Positions 41,901-48,429 of a DNA stretch of 64,000 nt are shown here, piece by piece; position 1 is the stretch's first letter, and each line of letters opens with the position of its first letter. A program made the position numbers and the translations under genes. Source of the DNA: Lingula anatina (taxonomy: Eukaryota > Brachiopoda > Lingulata > Lingulida > Lingulidae); contig NW_019776034.1 of NCBI RefSeq assembly GCF_001039355.2, positions 17,520 through 81,519 of the forward strand. The letters run 5' to 3'. Below the pieces are notes generated by a model. That model did no database searches. It was not told where the DNA came from and saw only the letters and a program-made list of their open reading frames with translations.

Positions 41901-44900
41901 GTATGCACAATATGTAAAGCTTTTAAAGGCATCAATTTCATTTGTGATTCAGAAATGTAAGTACATATGGAGCTAATATTAATGTAACTACTAGTTTTTT
42001 TGTTTTTTTTTTTGGTAGCCCCCTTTATATTTTCTCTATATAATCTGAAATCTATCATGCACTGTTAATACACAATCACAAATTTCAGGTGTCAATTCTT
42101 CAACTGGACCTGCTGCTGGGGATGGAGGGGGAGGGGTTGCCCTGGGCCGCCCTGCGTTATTTGACCGGAGAGGTCACTTATGGTGGGAGAGTGACAGATG
42201 ACTGGGACAGACGATGTCTACACAGTCTTCTACGCAGATTCTACTGTGCTGAGGCCCTGGAACCTGGATATACATATTCACCAGATGAGGTTTGTGTTCT
42301 GTTGCCATGCCTGGTGTATAATAACTGATGGATTGGATTCAGTGAAGTAGTTGTTATTTTTATTATACTTGAAATAAAGTAAGGGTTACTGACATAATGC
42401 TGTATATTCTGATTTTTAAAATTATCTAAAAAGAGAGCATCCCAATAGTTTTCAAGTATGACATTAGAAAAAAAAAATAACATTTGAATTAGCTCTACGG
42501 TAATTCTATATATTATATTGCTTTTTTGATTAATTTCTGTCTCTTGTCAGATTATAACTGTAACCATTATTTGTGTTACTAAGATGCCCATTTACTGTGT
42601 ATATGTTACCTGTCCAGGTGTACCACCCTCTGCCTCCCAGCTTTACCTTCTCAGAGGTGAAGCAGTACATCGATGGCCTCCCCCCTGTGGACTCCCCCGA
42701 GGTGTTTGGGATGAACCAGAATGCCGAGAAAGCTTACCTGGAGAGTCAGGCCAAAGAACTGGTGGACACCATTATAAGTCTACAGCCCAGGCTGTCTGGA
42801 GGGATGATAGGGTAAGGGAGCACAGCCCAGGCTGTCTGGAGGGATGATAGGGTAAGGGAGCACAGCCCAGGCTGTCTGGAGGGATGATAGGGTACGAGAT
42901 CCCAGATAGAAAATATCTGAAGCGACATATCCCTTAACAGTCATTGAGTTTGATAAAACAAGTTATATCCACTAAATTAACATAAACAGTTGTATTTGGC
43001 GATTTGAAAAAGTTGCTTCACTCTTCATAATTCAATACAAACACTTATATATCTGACAGGTCCAACAAGAGTAGTGATGAGCTTGTCCTAGAGATGGCAG
43101 CAGATATCATGAGGAGCCTGCCAGAGACAATGGAGGACGTGGAAGAGGAAGAGGAGGAGAAGCAGACGTCAACCAGCAAGAGAGATATGTTTCATTGTTT
43201 GTCTGATGTCTTCAAAGTGGCTGCAGTGCCAGGAGAAAAACGAGCAAGTACGTATGACCAAAAAATGTAAAGAATTAATCCATATTATGCCAGTCTTTTG
43301 CTTGTATCAGCTTGTGCAAATTATTTCAGTTGGATTTGCACCAATTGTCAGAGTCATTTGGGTTAAACATCCATATTGAATACACTTATATTTGTCTCAA
43401 ATATTCAGCATGTACCTATGCTCTGATACTATTTGCCTGATAGGAAGCCACGCCCCCACCCCAGTGGCAGACGGCCCCTCTCACCCAGAGCTGGAGGCCC
43501 TGCAGCCAATCTTCCAGTCTGCTCTGGTCACTGTCCTGCGCCAGGAGATCGACAGGTTCAACAACCTCCTTGAAATCATCCACAAGTCCCTGCGCGAGCT
43601 GTGCCGTGCCGTTAAGGGCGAGATTGTGATGTCAGAGCCACTAGAGGAGGCTTATAACGCCATGTTGACACAGAAAGTACCAGCTCAGTGGAAGGTTAGT
43701 TATGATATATTATAGGCTCTGAATCTCTGGAAGAGACAAAAAATGCTATATTAACCAAGAATTGACCAGTAAGAATTCAGTAGATGTGTATTAACATAAT
43801 GTACATGATTGGTTTGTTATATGTATATTATATATATCATTTATGTAATCTGTGTGTTTTCAGCAAGCTGCCTATGAAAGTTGTAAACCTCTGGGCTCCT
43901 GGGTGAAGGATTTAATCCAGAGGGTGGACTTCTTTGCCAGTTGGTCAGACCTTGTAGTAGAAGCTGCTAACAGGGTGGTCAGACCCCCTCCTCCCCCACA
44001 GCCCATGTCCAGGGGGCAAACACAGGTGGATGCCCATGACCTCATCAAGACAGAGGCCAGAGAGACTCCCAGGAGCTTCTGGTTGCCTGGTTTCTTCTTC
44101 CCTCAAGGTATTACAAGGTTTCAGGGAGAAGTAGATGACAAGTATTTGATTATATATCAATACATGTGCATTTTGTCAGAATTTAAAATCAAAACTATTT
44201 CAGAGTATTAAGTACAAGGTTATTAAGCTTAACTTGGGACCCTTGAAATATGTTTTTTTTTTGTCTCAACCGACAGTTAGAATTAAAATTACACACTGGG
44301 TAATTATCATNAATCTCTCTGATCCTCTAGTTTTAAGAGAAGGATATTATTTTAACAATCTCTGTTCTGTTTCCAGGTTTCCTAACTGGAGTCTTCCAGA
44401 ATCACGCCAGGAAGCAGGGAGTGTCTGTGGATTCCTTGATGTTCCAGTTTGAGGTGATCAACACCAACCCACATGATAACGAGGAGAGCCTGAATGATGT
44501 GAAGCAGAAGATTCCTGTCAGGGACTGGGGGTTTAAGGTGAGATATGGGGTGGGGGTTTAAAGTGAGATATGGGGGTGGGGGTTCATGGTGAGATATGAG
44601 GGTGGGGGGTTCAAAGTAAGACGGGGGTTGGGGTTCAAGGTGAGATATTGGGGGGTTCAAGATCAGGTATGGAGTGTGGGAGAAGTAGTAGAATGATTCA
44701 GAATATTGAAGGCATTTCAAAAAGTATATAAAATAACCAAAAAGACTATATTATATTATATTATATTATATTATATTATATTATATTATATTATATTATA
44801 TTATATTCATTTTAGAATTAAAAATTACGTTTTATTCTTCATCACAGTGTACAATATTTTACATTCCAGGGTCCTCCTCCACCAAAGGAAGGGGTTCTTG

Positions 44901-45534
44901 TGTTTGGATTGTACCTGGATGGTGCCAGGTGGGACCCTAGCAACCACTCGGTGATGGACTCTCTGCCAGGACAGAGGTTCTGTAGACTGCCAGAGATACA
45001 TTTTCTACCTGCTCAGGTAACTCGTGTGACTCATCTTTTAAATATAGCTGTATGAATTTTCTTTATGTCCTTAGTTTGTATTTATTTGCTTTTGTAAACA
45101 TTTTCTTCTCTATTTTTTAGCTGCATTTTGCACTCTCTAGGGCACTAAAAAAAAACGTCAATCGGATCGTTTTTCCAAATTTAGATTGCTGTGTTAAGCT
45201 TTGGAACTGTGCCAATGTGCTGAATATCTCGTCACATTAAAGTGTATCGTAGTAATAACTGAGGCATTGTGGTCCTGTTTACTTTCAGATCTCCACTACA
45301 GTTCCTGTTCAACAGACTGACTCACCAGTCGACAATGCCTTCAAAACGAAAGAGGAAGATCCTGAGAAGAAATCCTACGAATGTCCACTGTATCGTACCT
45401 CAGCCAGGGCGGGAACTCTGTCCTCAACTGGTCACTCCACAAACTTTGTGACCACCGTCCATCTCCCCACAGACCACTCCCCAGAATTCTGGGTAACCAG
45501 GGGGGTGGCTCTTCTCTGTCAACTAGATGATTAA
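747..45534 (+). CDS. DNAH14: Axonemal dynein heavy chain, DNAH14-like (3' part, 54 exons)
   Basis: This is the motor part of an axonemal dynein heavy chain, the ATPase that walks on microtubules in cilia and flagella. I chained 54 exons by GT/AG borders and reading phase; summed coding length is 9,694 nt, the first base completes a codon, and the rest is an exact multiple of three, ending in TAA at 45532-45534. Visible in order are P-loops GPAGTGKT (AAA1), GPTGGGKS (AAA2), GESGVGKS (AAA3) and GIDGTGKS (AAA4), a coiled-coil stalk with microtubule-binding domain, AAA5, AAA6 and the C-terminal domain. Tail and linker lie before the window. Similarity to DNAH14 is from memory (Asp in the AAA4 P-loop, the AAA2 text around LDGPVDTIW), so the paralogue name is tentative while the family is certain. 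Oddities: low-complexity insertions, three antisense genes in introns, and duplicated splice junctions. Confidence 0.93.
2805..13530 (+). CDS. Dynein exons 6-11: AAA2 module
   Basis: Exons 2805-2982, 3476-3727, 4015-4251, 12163-12312, 12596-12784 and 13275-13530. AAA2 is a structural nucleotide-binding module. Exon 7 has the P-loop GPTGGGKST. Exon 8 has [14 protein letters not shown] and EWTDGLI; exon 10 has [19 protein letters not shown] and [18 protein letters not shown], all strong dynein signatures. Between the EWTDGL helix and LDGPVDT lies an insertion of about 70 residues rich in T, S, A, P and acidic residues, encoded by the end of exon 8 and exon 9. The 7.9-kb intron between exons 8 and 9 contains two antisense genes. 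A partial copy of the exon 7 acceptor lies at 3294-3384 and a decayed copy of the exon 10 donor at about 12937-12985. Confidence 0.9.
3294..3525 (+). repeat. Tandem duplication of the exon 7 acceptor region
   Basis: The stretch 3294-3384 (intron end, CAG, then the exon text AAAGCCATCTCCATGTC) recurs at about 3435-3525, offset about 142 bp, with several substitutions. The downstream copy is the functional exon start at 3476, since it continues into the AAA2 P-loop. The upstream copy (pseudo-exon start 3334) diverges after the codons for HWF and soon meets intron-like text. A further partial copy of the intron end lies near 3389-3420. Confidence 0.8.
4320..4664. repeat. Minisatellite plus (GT)n microsatellite
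   Basis: Positions about 4340-4570 hold five degenerate copies of a unit with the core ACTGAGAACTACATTGTATA, ending in a pure GT repeat (4571-4664, 47 units). It lies in dynein intron 8 and has no coding role. The GT tract makes a spurious open frame of alternating Cys and Val. Confidence 0.85.
5256..6332 (-). CDS. Ankyrin-repeat and Death-domain protein (antisense in dynein intron 8)
   Basis: A 357-residue protein encoded in one coding exon. After a Ser/Lys-rich N-terminus (residues 1-55) come about five ankyrin repeats (roughly 55-220), seen as [56 protein letters not shown] and [19 protein letters not shown] Ser/Thr-rich linker follows, then a Death domain (about 265-357; [16 protein letters not shown], ending [19 protein letters not shown]). 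This layout suggests an adaptor in innate immune or cell-death signalling; the partner cannot be told. The ATG at 6329 lies three bases after a good acceptor (pyrimidines then CAG, 6333-6335), so a 5' untranslated exon probably lies upstream on the minus strand. It is transcribed against the dynein gene. Confidence 0.85.
   Translation of the reverse strand, partial: GMEPMIYACRSRAASVTSKAKSNDSLASLPTSKESKEGFLQSLISKVTSKKDKLPDSLHDAIQEGRVQDVSKLLQNFDAKYIFEKTNSNGDPPLIAATRCGHKDIVELLLRYGDNVNRQNTSGITPLMIASRVGNLSIMQTLLRNPGIAVNHTDFHHKTALLWCMQASDEHYTLEAVKILLDNGVNPSLEDKSGNTALTLAKKKGFFAIVDVLCKHMNEHKVNSTKDQLTSSGEFENSLSSITTISSHSFGASSFASSHIDTGEDNTLAKTIQVVAKRIGTDWKMLFRDLYLQPGQQARSVSVKHIEHKAQGLYDMAYEALMEWRQSQGDGATVQVLRNALLECGRKDIADMIRDHEN
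6333..8406. other. Non-coding stretch between two antisense genes
   Basis: No open frame with recognisable protein similarity on either strand. It contains a (TTA)n microsatellite at about 7556-7605 and several A/T runs. It may hold the promoter or a 5' untranslated exon of the ankyrin/Death gene and the 3' untranslated region of the RING/NHL gene; I see no decisive signal for either. Confidence 0.5.
8407..10035 (-). CDS. TRIM-like RING finger / coiled-coil / NHL-repeat protein
   Basis: An intronless 542-residue protein. A RING finger occupies about residues 18-66 (CPKCKKHM, then [14 protein letters not shown], then CFVC), which marks a probable E3 ubiquitin ligase. A Glu/Lys-rich coiled coil spans about 90-180 ([16 protein letters not shown]). 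The C-terminal half (about 275-542) has NHL-type beta-propeller repeats, such as [40 protein letters not shown] and [18 protein letters not shown]. No B-box is visible between RING and coiled coil, so it is not a full TRIM. Large families of such intronless genes are common in bivalves (known generally; role often antiviral or developmental). It lies antisense in dynein intron 8, and a copy of its upstream region lies about 940 bp away. Confidence 0.88.
   Translation of the reverse strand: MAACVPPSREDGTADLRNCPKCKKHMTAPRLLLSCWHILCENCLADAIKGKKCGETFQCFVCSKNVPVPRDGVAEFQVPLFLQCEPDVRTPFDELDSKKGHLGNQVQKMRVKIKEKNDTITELDRQEKELTAEEEEAEREIDTHSEELIKGINRQKEEMKSQLRAKIKIEQYFVDKKRCDVINSRNGKEMIAEVAVHLMENATPEEMMLYQKSLSSTMDEHEAEIKDTISKKYKIVYVPHSASESQIKDMFGKISGGIFSEVGMKLVAAFRAKAEVNEKTPDIVALAVDNSMNIVVPDMENNNLKLFDRSGRLVSVWSGDGRPKLSGPTGVYCTSGGEIAICSLGNKGILFLDPKQNFTKRRVIKDKGYSFRSVVFSNDYLVCTAGYISSACVVILNIHDDNVVREIRKDKDGSDLFCHPYGIALTRQGNLVVTDDKKHCVFVLTMEGEVLHRYGRKGSASEGDDCLDSPNGVCVDKLGHILVTDSGNDRIHMLSPEAEFKYHLVTGRDGLVKPQGIALNQEGHLIVSEGSTGKIKVFDYLI
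10036..12162. other. Non-coding part of dynein intron 8 with a duplicated TRIM upstream segment
   Basis: Positions 10048-10153, just upstream of the RING/NHL start codon, recur at 10989-11092 in the same orientation with few changes (shared text TAGTTTTATTATAGCAGC and GTGGACCCACCAAAAGTTC). A G-run lies at 10893-10907. A 28-bp unit with core ATAATTATTATACTTTCTTG is repeated three times at about 11156-11242. No gene is seen in the remainder. Confidence 0.75.
12740..13080 (+). repeat. Decayed tandem duplication around the exon 10 donor
   Basis: The exon 10 end and donor (12740-12790, GCCACCATCAGTAGATGTGC then CTATGGTCTATATG and GTGAGT) is echoed at about 12937-12985 (GCCACCATCAATATTTGTGC then CATGGTCTATTTG and GTAAGT). 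The following intron text TTGTTTTGGTCCTGCCATCA (12839) is echoed at 13024. Offset is about 190 bp. The second copy is clearly older than the other junction duplications in this gene. Confidence 0.7.
13807..17856 (+). CDS. Dynein exons 12-20: basic insert and AAA3 module
   Basis: Exons 13807-13990, 14149-14384, 14731-15009, 15190-15366, 15700-15884, 16281-16409, 16812-16900, 17196-17415 and 17686-17856. Exon 12 encodes a Ser/Arg- and Lys-rich insert (for example [19 protein letters not shown]) with no counterpart that I know in ordinary dyneins, placed between AAA2 and AAA3. Exon 13 resumes with the conserved [15 protein letters not shown]3, a regulatory nucleotide site, shows P-loop GESGVGKS in exon 15, Walker [11 protein letters not shown] in exon 17, and [18 protein letters not shown] in exon 18. 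The acceptor of exon 20 is tandemly duplicated (72-bp offset); only the downstream copy continues open. Confidence 0.9.
17594..17750 (+). repeat. 72-bp tandem duplication of the exon 20 acceptor
   Basis: The block from about 17594 (GTGATATTTCCCTGTCCTCTAG then GTAATCACGGGTCTGTTACAA) is repeated 72 bp downstream with very few differences. Both copies have a usable pyrimidine tract and AG (exon starts 17614 and 17686). Only the downstream copy stays open: from 17614 the frame reads [15 protein letters not shown] and then stops. The real exon therefore starts at 17686. Confidence 0.88.
18240..22229 (+). CDS. Dynein exons 21-27: AAA4 module
   Basis: Exons 18240-18410, 18622-18711, 19346-19543, 19819-19980, 20278-20481, a probable 24-nt microexon 20954-20977, and 22048-22229. 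AAA4 is a regulatory nucleotide site. Its P-loop is GIDGTGKST, with Asp where most axonemal dyneins have Gly, but the essential GK[ST] is kept. Walker B region is FLLTDSDIV, followed by [18 protein letters not shown]. Exon 25 has [18 protein letters not shown] and CTIDWYDEW, the usual end of AAA4. The microexon (YEQNEQLE) is flanked by a good acceptor and a GTATGT donor in phase 0; leaving it out would also keep the frame, so it is less certain than the other exons. Confidence 0.88.
18770..19065. repeat. Decayed tandem repeat in dynein intron 22
   Basis: Positions about 18776-18905 and 18919-19060 share scattered text (CAATTAGCTAG, CCAGTTCCTATTATGG, TGGAGTAT), indicating an old duplication of about 140 bp with many changes. 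No coding content. Confidence 0.5.
22048..25251 (+). CDS. Dynein exons 27-33: stalk coiled coil and microtubule-binding domain
   Basis: Exons 22048-22229, 22759-22867, 23155-23280, 23480-23734, 24054-24185, 24520-24615 and 25111-25251. Exon 27 has the [11 protein letters not shown] motif that opens the stalk. Exons 28-29 encode a long Glu/Gln/Lys-rich helix (CC1). Exon 30 carries the hinge [10 protein letters not shown] and the start of the microtubule-binding domain ([12 protein letters not shown]). Exon 31 completes it ([16 protein letters not shown] and [15 protein letters not shown]). Exons 32-33 form the returning helix CC2 ([19 protein letters not shown]). The order CC1, binding domain, CC2 is exactly that of dyneins, and no stop or frame break is seen. 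Confidence 0.9.
25660..36876 (+). CDS. Dynein exons 34-38: AAA5 module
   Basis: Exons 25660-25875, 26188-26306, 26526-26637, 36239-36360 and 36747-36876. AAA5 is a structural, non-hydrolysing module. Exon 34 has [19 protein letters not shown]; exon 35 [14 protein letters not shown] and [14 protein letters not shown]; exon 36 [12 protein letters not shown] and GEPVLLQ; exon 37 [11 protein letters not shown]; exon 38 [13 protein letters not shown], all strong AAA5 landmarks. The exon 36 donor begins an in-frame minisatellite (26638-26895). The following intron is 9.6 kb and contains an antisense GPCR. Joining exon 36 at the first donor (26638) gives the conserved spacing GEPVLLQ then [10 protein letters not shown], which is why I chose it. 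Confidence 0.9.
26638..26959 (+). repeat. In-frame minisatellite of the exon 36 splice donor, then (TG)n
   Basis: The end of exon 36 with its donor is repeated in tandem. GTAAGAG donors lie at 26638, 26677, 26716, 26755, 26791, 26830 and 26866; spacings are 39, 39, 39, 36, 39 and 36 bp, all multiples of three. Each unit ends CTGTTACAG before the next GTAAG, like the true exon end. The whole array stays open in the dynein frame, encoding units of the type [13 protein letters not shown] or [13 protein letters not shown] pure TG tract follows (26896-26959). The first donor gives the conserved protein. Confidence 0.92.
26960..29312. other. Dynein intron 36, left part
   Basis: No coding sequence recognised on either strand. 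The 3' untranslated region of the antisense GPCR probably occupies its right end, but I see no clear polyadenylation signal. Confidence 0.5.
29313..31085 (-). CDS. Class A G-protein-coupled receptor, two exons (antisense in dynein intron 36)
   Basis: Exon 1 is complement 30347-31085 and exon 2 complement 29313-29710; the 636-nt intron has a GTAAGC donor and TTTCAG acceptor and joins G|GT in phase. The protein has seven hydrophobic segments. Marks of the rhodopsin family: NMAVADT in TM2, [11 protein letters not shown] (the DRY box) after TM3, FLCWGP in TM6 and [11 protein letters not shown] (NPxxY) in TM7, then a Cys cluster (CCCLC) likely to be palmitoylated. The short extracellular N-terminus and the TM7 text suggest the adenosine/melanocortin/lysolipid/cannabinoid group, but the ligand cannot be told. 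The tail carries a small internal repeat ([10 protein letters not shown] and [10 protein letters not shown]). Start at 31085 is the first ATG before TM1. Confidence 0.88.
34513..34629. repeat. G-rich minisatellite
   Basis: Five tandem units of about 23-24 bp with core GGGGAGACCACAGGGGCA. It lies in dynein intron 36 and yields a spurious open frame of Gly/Arg repeats. No function is implied by the sequence. Confidence 0.85.
35094..35461. repeat. 185-bp direct duplication abutting an ambiguous base
   Basis: Positions 35094-35276 and 35278-35461 are almost identical (one visible difference, CCTCACAGG versus CCTCGCAGG) and are separated by a single N at 35277. The N at the exact join suggests a gap-filling or haplotype-merging error in the assembly rather than a genuine repeat. 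Confidence 0.85.
37743..45534 (+). CDS. Dynein exons 39-54: AAA6 and C-terminal domain
   Basis: Exons 37743-37857, 38292-38428, 38810-39317, 39575-39811, 40119-40352, 40733-40943, 41269-41371, 41648-41875, 42089-42289, 42618-42811, 43060-43247, 43444-43694, 43864-44107, 44377-44537, 44870-45016 and 45289-45534. AAA6 shows [35 protein letters not shown] and [19 protein letters not shown]. The end has [20 protein letters not shown] and [13 protein letters not shown], and stops after VALLCQLDD as dynein heavy chains do. Exon 41 carries a Pro/Ser/Arg-rich insert of about 50 residues (residues after FITCIST). Exon 49 has an acidic stretch followed by a non-conserved segment. Exon 51 has a Pro-rich insert. 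The donors of exons 48 and 52 lie in tandem repeats. Confidence 0.9.
42783..42893 (+). repeat. Three 40-bp copies of the exon 48 donor
   Basis: A 40-bp unit (core CTGTCTGGAGGGATGATAGG then GTAAGG) begins at 42783, 42823 and 42863. Candidate donors are at 42812 (GTAAGG), 42852 (GTAAGG) and 42892 (GTACGA). Only the first keeps the dynein frame: reading on gives GGG TAA at once. The unit is not a multiple of three. Confidence 0.9.
44524..44665 (+). repeat. Degenerate repeats of the exon 52 donor
   Basis: The exon 52 end plus donor (GGGGGTTTAAG then GTGAGATATG, donor at 44538) is followed by about four degenerate copies of 25-30 bp, such as GGGGGTTTAAAGTGAGATAT, GGGTTCATGGTGAGATATG and GGGGTTCAAGGTGAGATATT. 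Several retain GTGAGA or GTAAGA. The first donor gives the conserved join to exon 53. Confidence 0.8.
44746..44807. repeat. Pentanucleotide microsatellite (TATAT/TTATA)n
   Basis: About twelve units of a five-base A/T motif in dynein intron 52. No other content. Confidence 0.9.
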
Positions 45535-46862
45535 TATAAGTGCCACCAAAATGATGAAATGTCCAACCCAATCAGTACCATGACATTGACAGCTGTGGAG
45601 TGCCTTCATGAGGCTTGGCAAAAAGTTTTAATTTATAGGAACAACAGTGGCTGCTTTTACATGTATAGAACAGTTAAAATGAACAAATAGCACTTGGTAA
45701 CAATTATATCACAAACCCTGTGCTTTCACTTGGTTGCCTTATATAATTATATGCAGCTATTTTTCTGATATCTGTATTTATTCTATTTATTAGTGCTTTA
45801 CTCATAGCTCTATGACTATACAGACATGTTGATGGTCACAAGATGTTGCTATGTCACCCTGACTTTTAACAGGTATAAATATTTTGAAATATTGATTCAG
45901 GAGATGGTGGGTGGGTGATTTGTATATCACATTCCAAGCAGAAATACATGGAGTAAAAATAGGATCACTGTTTAAAATGTATATAAGGTTATTATAAGTG
46001 GGATATTGCACGTGTACAGCAATGTGATAGAAGTGAAATATGTCTAATATTCTTTAGAGAATCACTAATTATTATTCACACATGTGCAAGTGTAACTTGC
46101 AGTTTCCTCCGCCCACATTTCAAAGTGCACACAATCTGCTGATAAACACATCCGTCCTAAGAAAAGGTGTTTTAGATAACACTGAGTCAAACACATTCTG
46201 TTAAAGATTGTTTATTCATATCTTTTTTATAGTATGTTTTTTATGTTTTATTATTTTAAACACCCTCTATGCATTTTATGATCACTTACTACTTACCTAT
46301 GCCCATTACTCCCAGTGGTGAAGTACTAGTATATGTTAATATATTTTACAAGATTTGTATTTTTGTTGGTTTAAAACATAAATGAAGATTTTTATCAAGA
46401 TCAGTAGTTTGTTTTTTTATCAGATATGATAAATAGATAATGCAAAATATTATTTTGAGGATAGGTGATATTTACTGTGTTTTTATCTGTGATACGTTAT
46501 TTATATAAAGCATATCAGTCAAATTTTCATGAAAAAAATGTGTGAAAATGTGTGAAAATGATTAATTTTTTCACGATGAGAATTATGTAAAAATCAGTGT
46601 GAATTATTTTAAATATAATTTCCTGAATATAAACTGCATAAGTGAATATTGGTGTTTCAATGTTTTTTAACCTAATCAAATGAATATATGCACACATGCA
46701 CCCATGCACGCACGCTCACAGTGAGAAGTTTTTCTCAAAGCTCTAAATCTTGTACCATATTCAGACAAATGTCTCCAAATGTCCAATTAAATACAAAATG
46801 ACATTAAGCCCCCTATGCCAACCCCACCCCACTGAAACCACCTTCTAGATTATGTAACCTTT
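45535..46862. other. Dynein 3' flank, convergent with a bZIP gene
   Basis: The region between the dynein stop and the stop of the minus-strand bZIP gene. It should hold both 3' untranslated regions; I see no clear AATAAA on either strand. No open frame of interest. Confidence 0.5.
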
Positions 46863-47464
46863 TTATCTTTTTTGGGGGCAGGGAGTGTTCGTTTTGTCTG
46901 TTATGATGATAATGACTCCTCTTGAATTGTCTGCCGGTCGATTTAAATGTCTTTTGCAAACTTTGAGGTGCGCTTTTAAAGTTTCTTCAAGTCGTTTCCT
47001 TTCTTCCTTTAGCTTTAAGTTAGTGTACTGTAGTACAGTGTTTTTGCTTTGTAGATCTTCAGTAAGCTGAAATGAAAACAACGCAAAAATTGAGAAAAAC
47101 TCTGTAGTAAAAATGAATACAAAAAAGATTTTAAATATCGAAACGACAGTATTCTAGATATGATATTCTCCTATCAATTATCTGGATAACAGCAGAATAC
47201 TTCAGTGAAATATCGACCAAAGCACACCCTTCCCATCTAGCATAAAGCACCCTTGATGTCCTCTTGTAACTCTTAGTTAATGGAGAAGTGTCGTTAGAGG
47301 TCGTTTACGTAAGCGGAGCATGGCAACATATTTACACCATGTTAATCCTAACCCACCTTGATGAGGCGCCGCATTTTCTCTCGCTTTCTTTGCCGACATT
47401 TAACAGCCGCCAGTCTGTTTCTCTGCCGCTTGCTGATGCGCTGTTTTTCTTCTTCGGGTGACAA
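46863..47464 (-). CDS. Fos/ATF3-like bZIP transcription factor, last two exons
   Basis: Two exons on the minus strand: complement 47357-47464 (108 nt, 36 codons) and complement 46863-47066. The first opens LSPEEEKQRISK and holds a basic DNA-binding region RQRNRLAAVKCRQRKRE with the bZIP pattern N..AA..CR. The second opens with a leucine zipper with Leu every seventh residue (LQSKNTV, LQYTNLK, LKEERKR, LEETLKA), then a basic tail and stop. Borders are an acceptor TTTAG, donor GTGGGT and acceptor TTTCAG, all in phase 0. The opening motif and the 36-codon basic exon match vertebrate Fos genes as I recall them. No upstream coding exon was found, so the gene is incomplete here, with its 5' exons further right or missing. 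It would dimerise with Jun-type partners in the nucleus. Confidence 0.75.
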
Positions 47465-47804
47465 CTAAATACAAAAGAAAATCTTGTAAATATCCTATCA
47501 TTGTGGCATATCAACATGCAAAGATCGGCAGAAATAATTTCACTTGGCAGAATGATTTAAGAAGATGAAATCTAGAGTTCCACAGGAAGACGAGTTGGGT
47601 CTGTTGTTCTTTATCTGTGAAATAATAACCATCTTCCAAAATGCATTAACTTTCAAGTCCGTTTATTTGCTGATGACATCTGAATCTTCTCGTCATATCT
47701 GACAAGAAAATTCCAAGATGACTTAAATCCTACAAGAGAATGGGACAGCCAATTCAATGCGAAAATATGCGACATATTTCGTGCGCGTAGTCTCTTACAA
47801 CATT

Positions 47805-47970
47805 AGGGGCGGATCCAGAGATAATTTCTGACAGTCTACCAAATTATATTTATTGATCCATCCTCCAATTGTGACCGTCTTCCAACAGAAAAAAATTCGA
47901 TACCCGTCAATGAAAACTTGAAAATCTGACCGTCTTCCAGAAGACCCAGAAGACAGCCTAAATCGCCCCT
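47805..47970 (-). mobile_element. MITE, copy B (hAT-like termini)
   Basis: An element of about 166 bp starting AGGGGCGGATCCAGAG and ending in ATCGCCCCT, inverted relative to the copies at 48430-48583 and about 304-473. Shared internal text on the opposite strand includes GATGGATCAATAAATATAA and GACCGTCTTCCAGAAGAC. The GGGGCGGATCCAGA end is typical of non-autonomous hAT elements (family assignment from memory). No clear target-site duplication. Confidence 0.7.
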
Positions 47971-48164
47971 GCACCACAAGGTTTTTCTGTTATCTAATAA
48001 CGTTATCAGTATTTGAGCAAGTGCCACACAACTCATATTTTGGGATCGAAATTCCAATCGATTTTAAATGGATTGGACACATAAATAACATCAAAATTCG
48101 TGTTGAAGATTCATTCAACGGCATCTAGAGCTGTGAGCAATCGTGCAAAATGATGCATACATTA

Positions 48165-48424
48165 AGGCTTCGTTCACATGGAATGTCTATTTTCTAAAAA
48201 TCTGTTTTCTATTCGCGCTATCTTATGATCACGGTCTGTGCCCTGAATATCCCGACGCGTATTTACTGGCAGCGCGAGCCAGTTACTTATAGTAACTTAT
48301 AGTAACTGGCTCGCGCTGCCAGTAATTACGCCGCGGGATATTCAGGGCACAGACCGTGATCACAACACATGCCGCGAATAGAAAATAGAATTTAGAAAAT
48401 AGACATTGCATGTGAACGAAGCCT
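48165..48424. mobile_element. Long foldback element
   Basis: Almost the whole 260 bp is one imperfect palindrome: AGGCTTCGTTCACATG at the left end pairs with CATGTGAACGAAGCCT at the right. The arms of about 125 bp share GATCACGGTCTGTGCCCTGA and CTGGCAGCGCGAGCCAGTTA and meet at a short TAGTAACTTATAG centre. It looks like a MITE of the full-length foldback kind. No obvious target-site duplication was found. Confidence 0.8.
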
Positions 48425-48429
48425 AAAAT

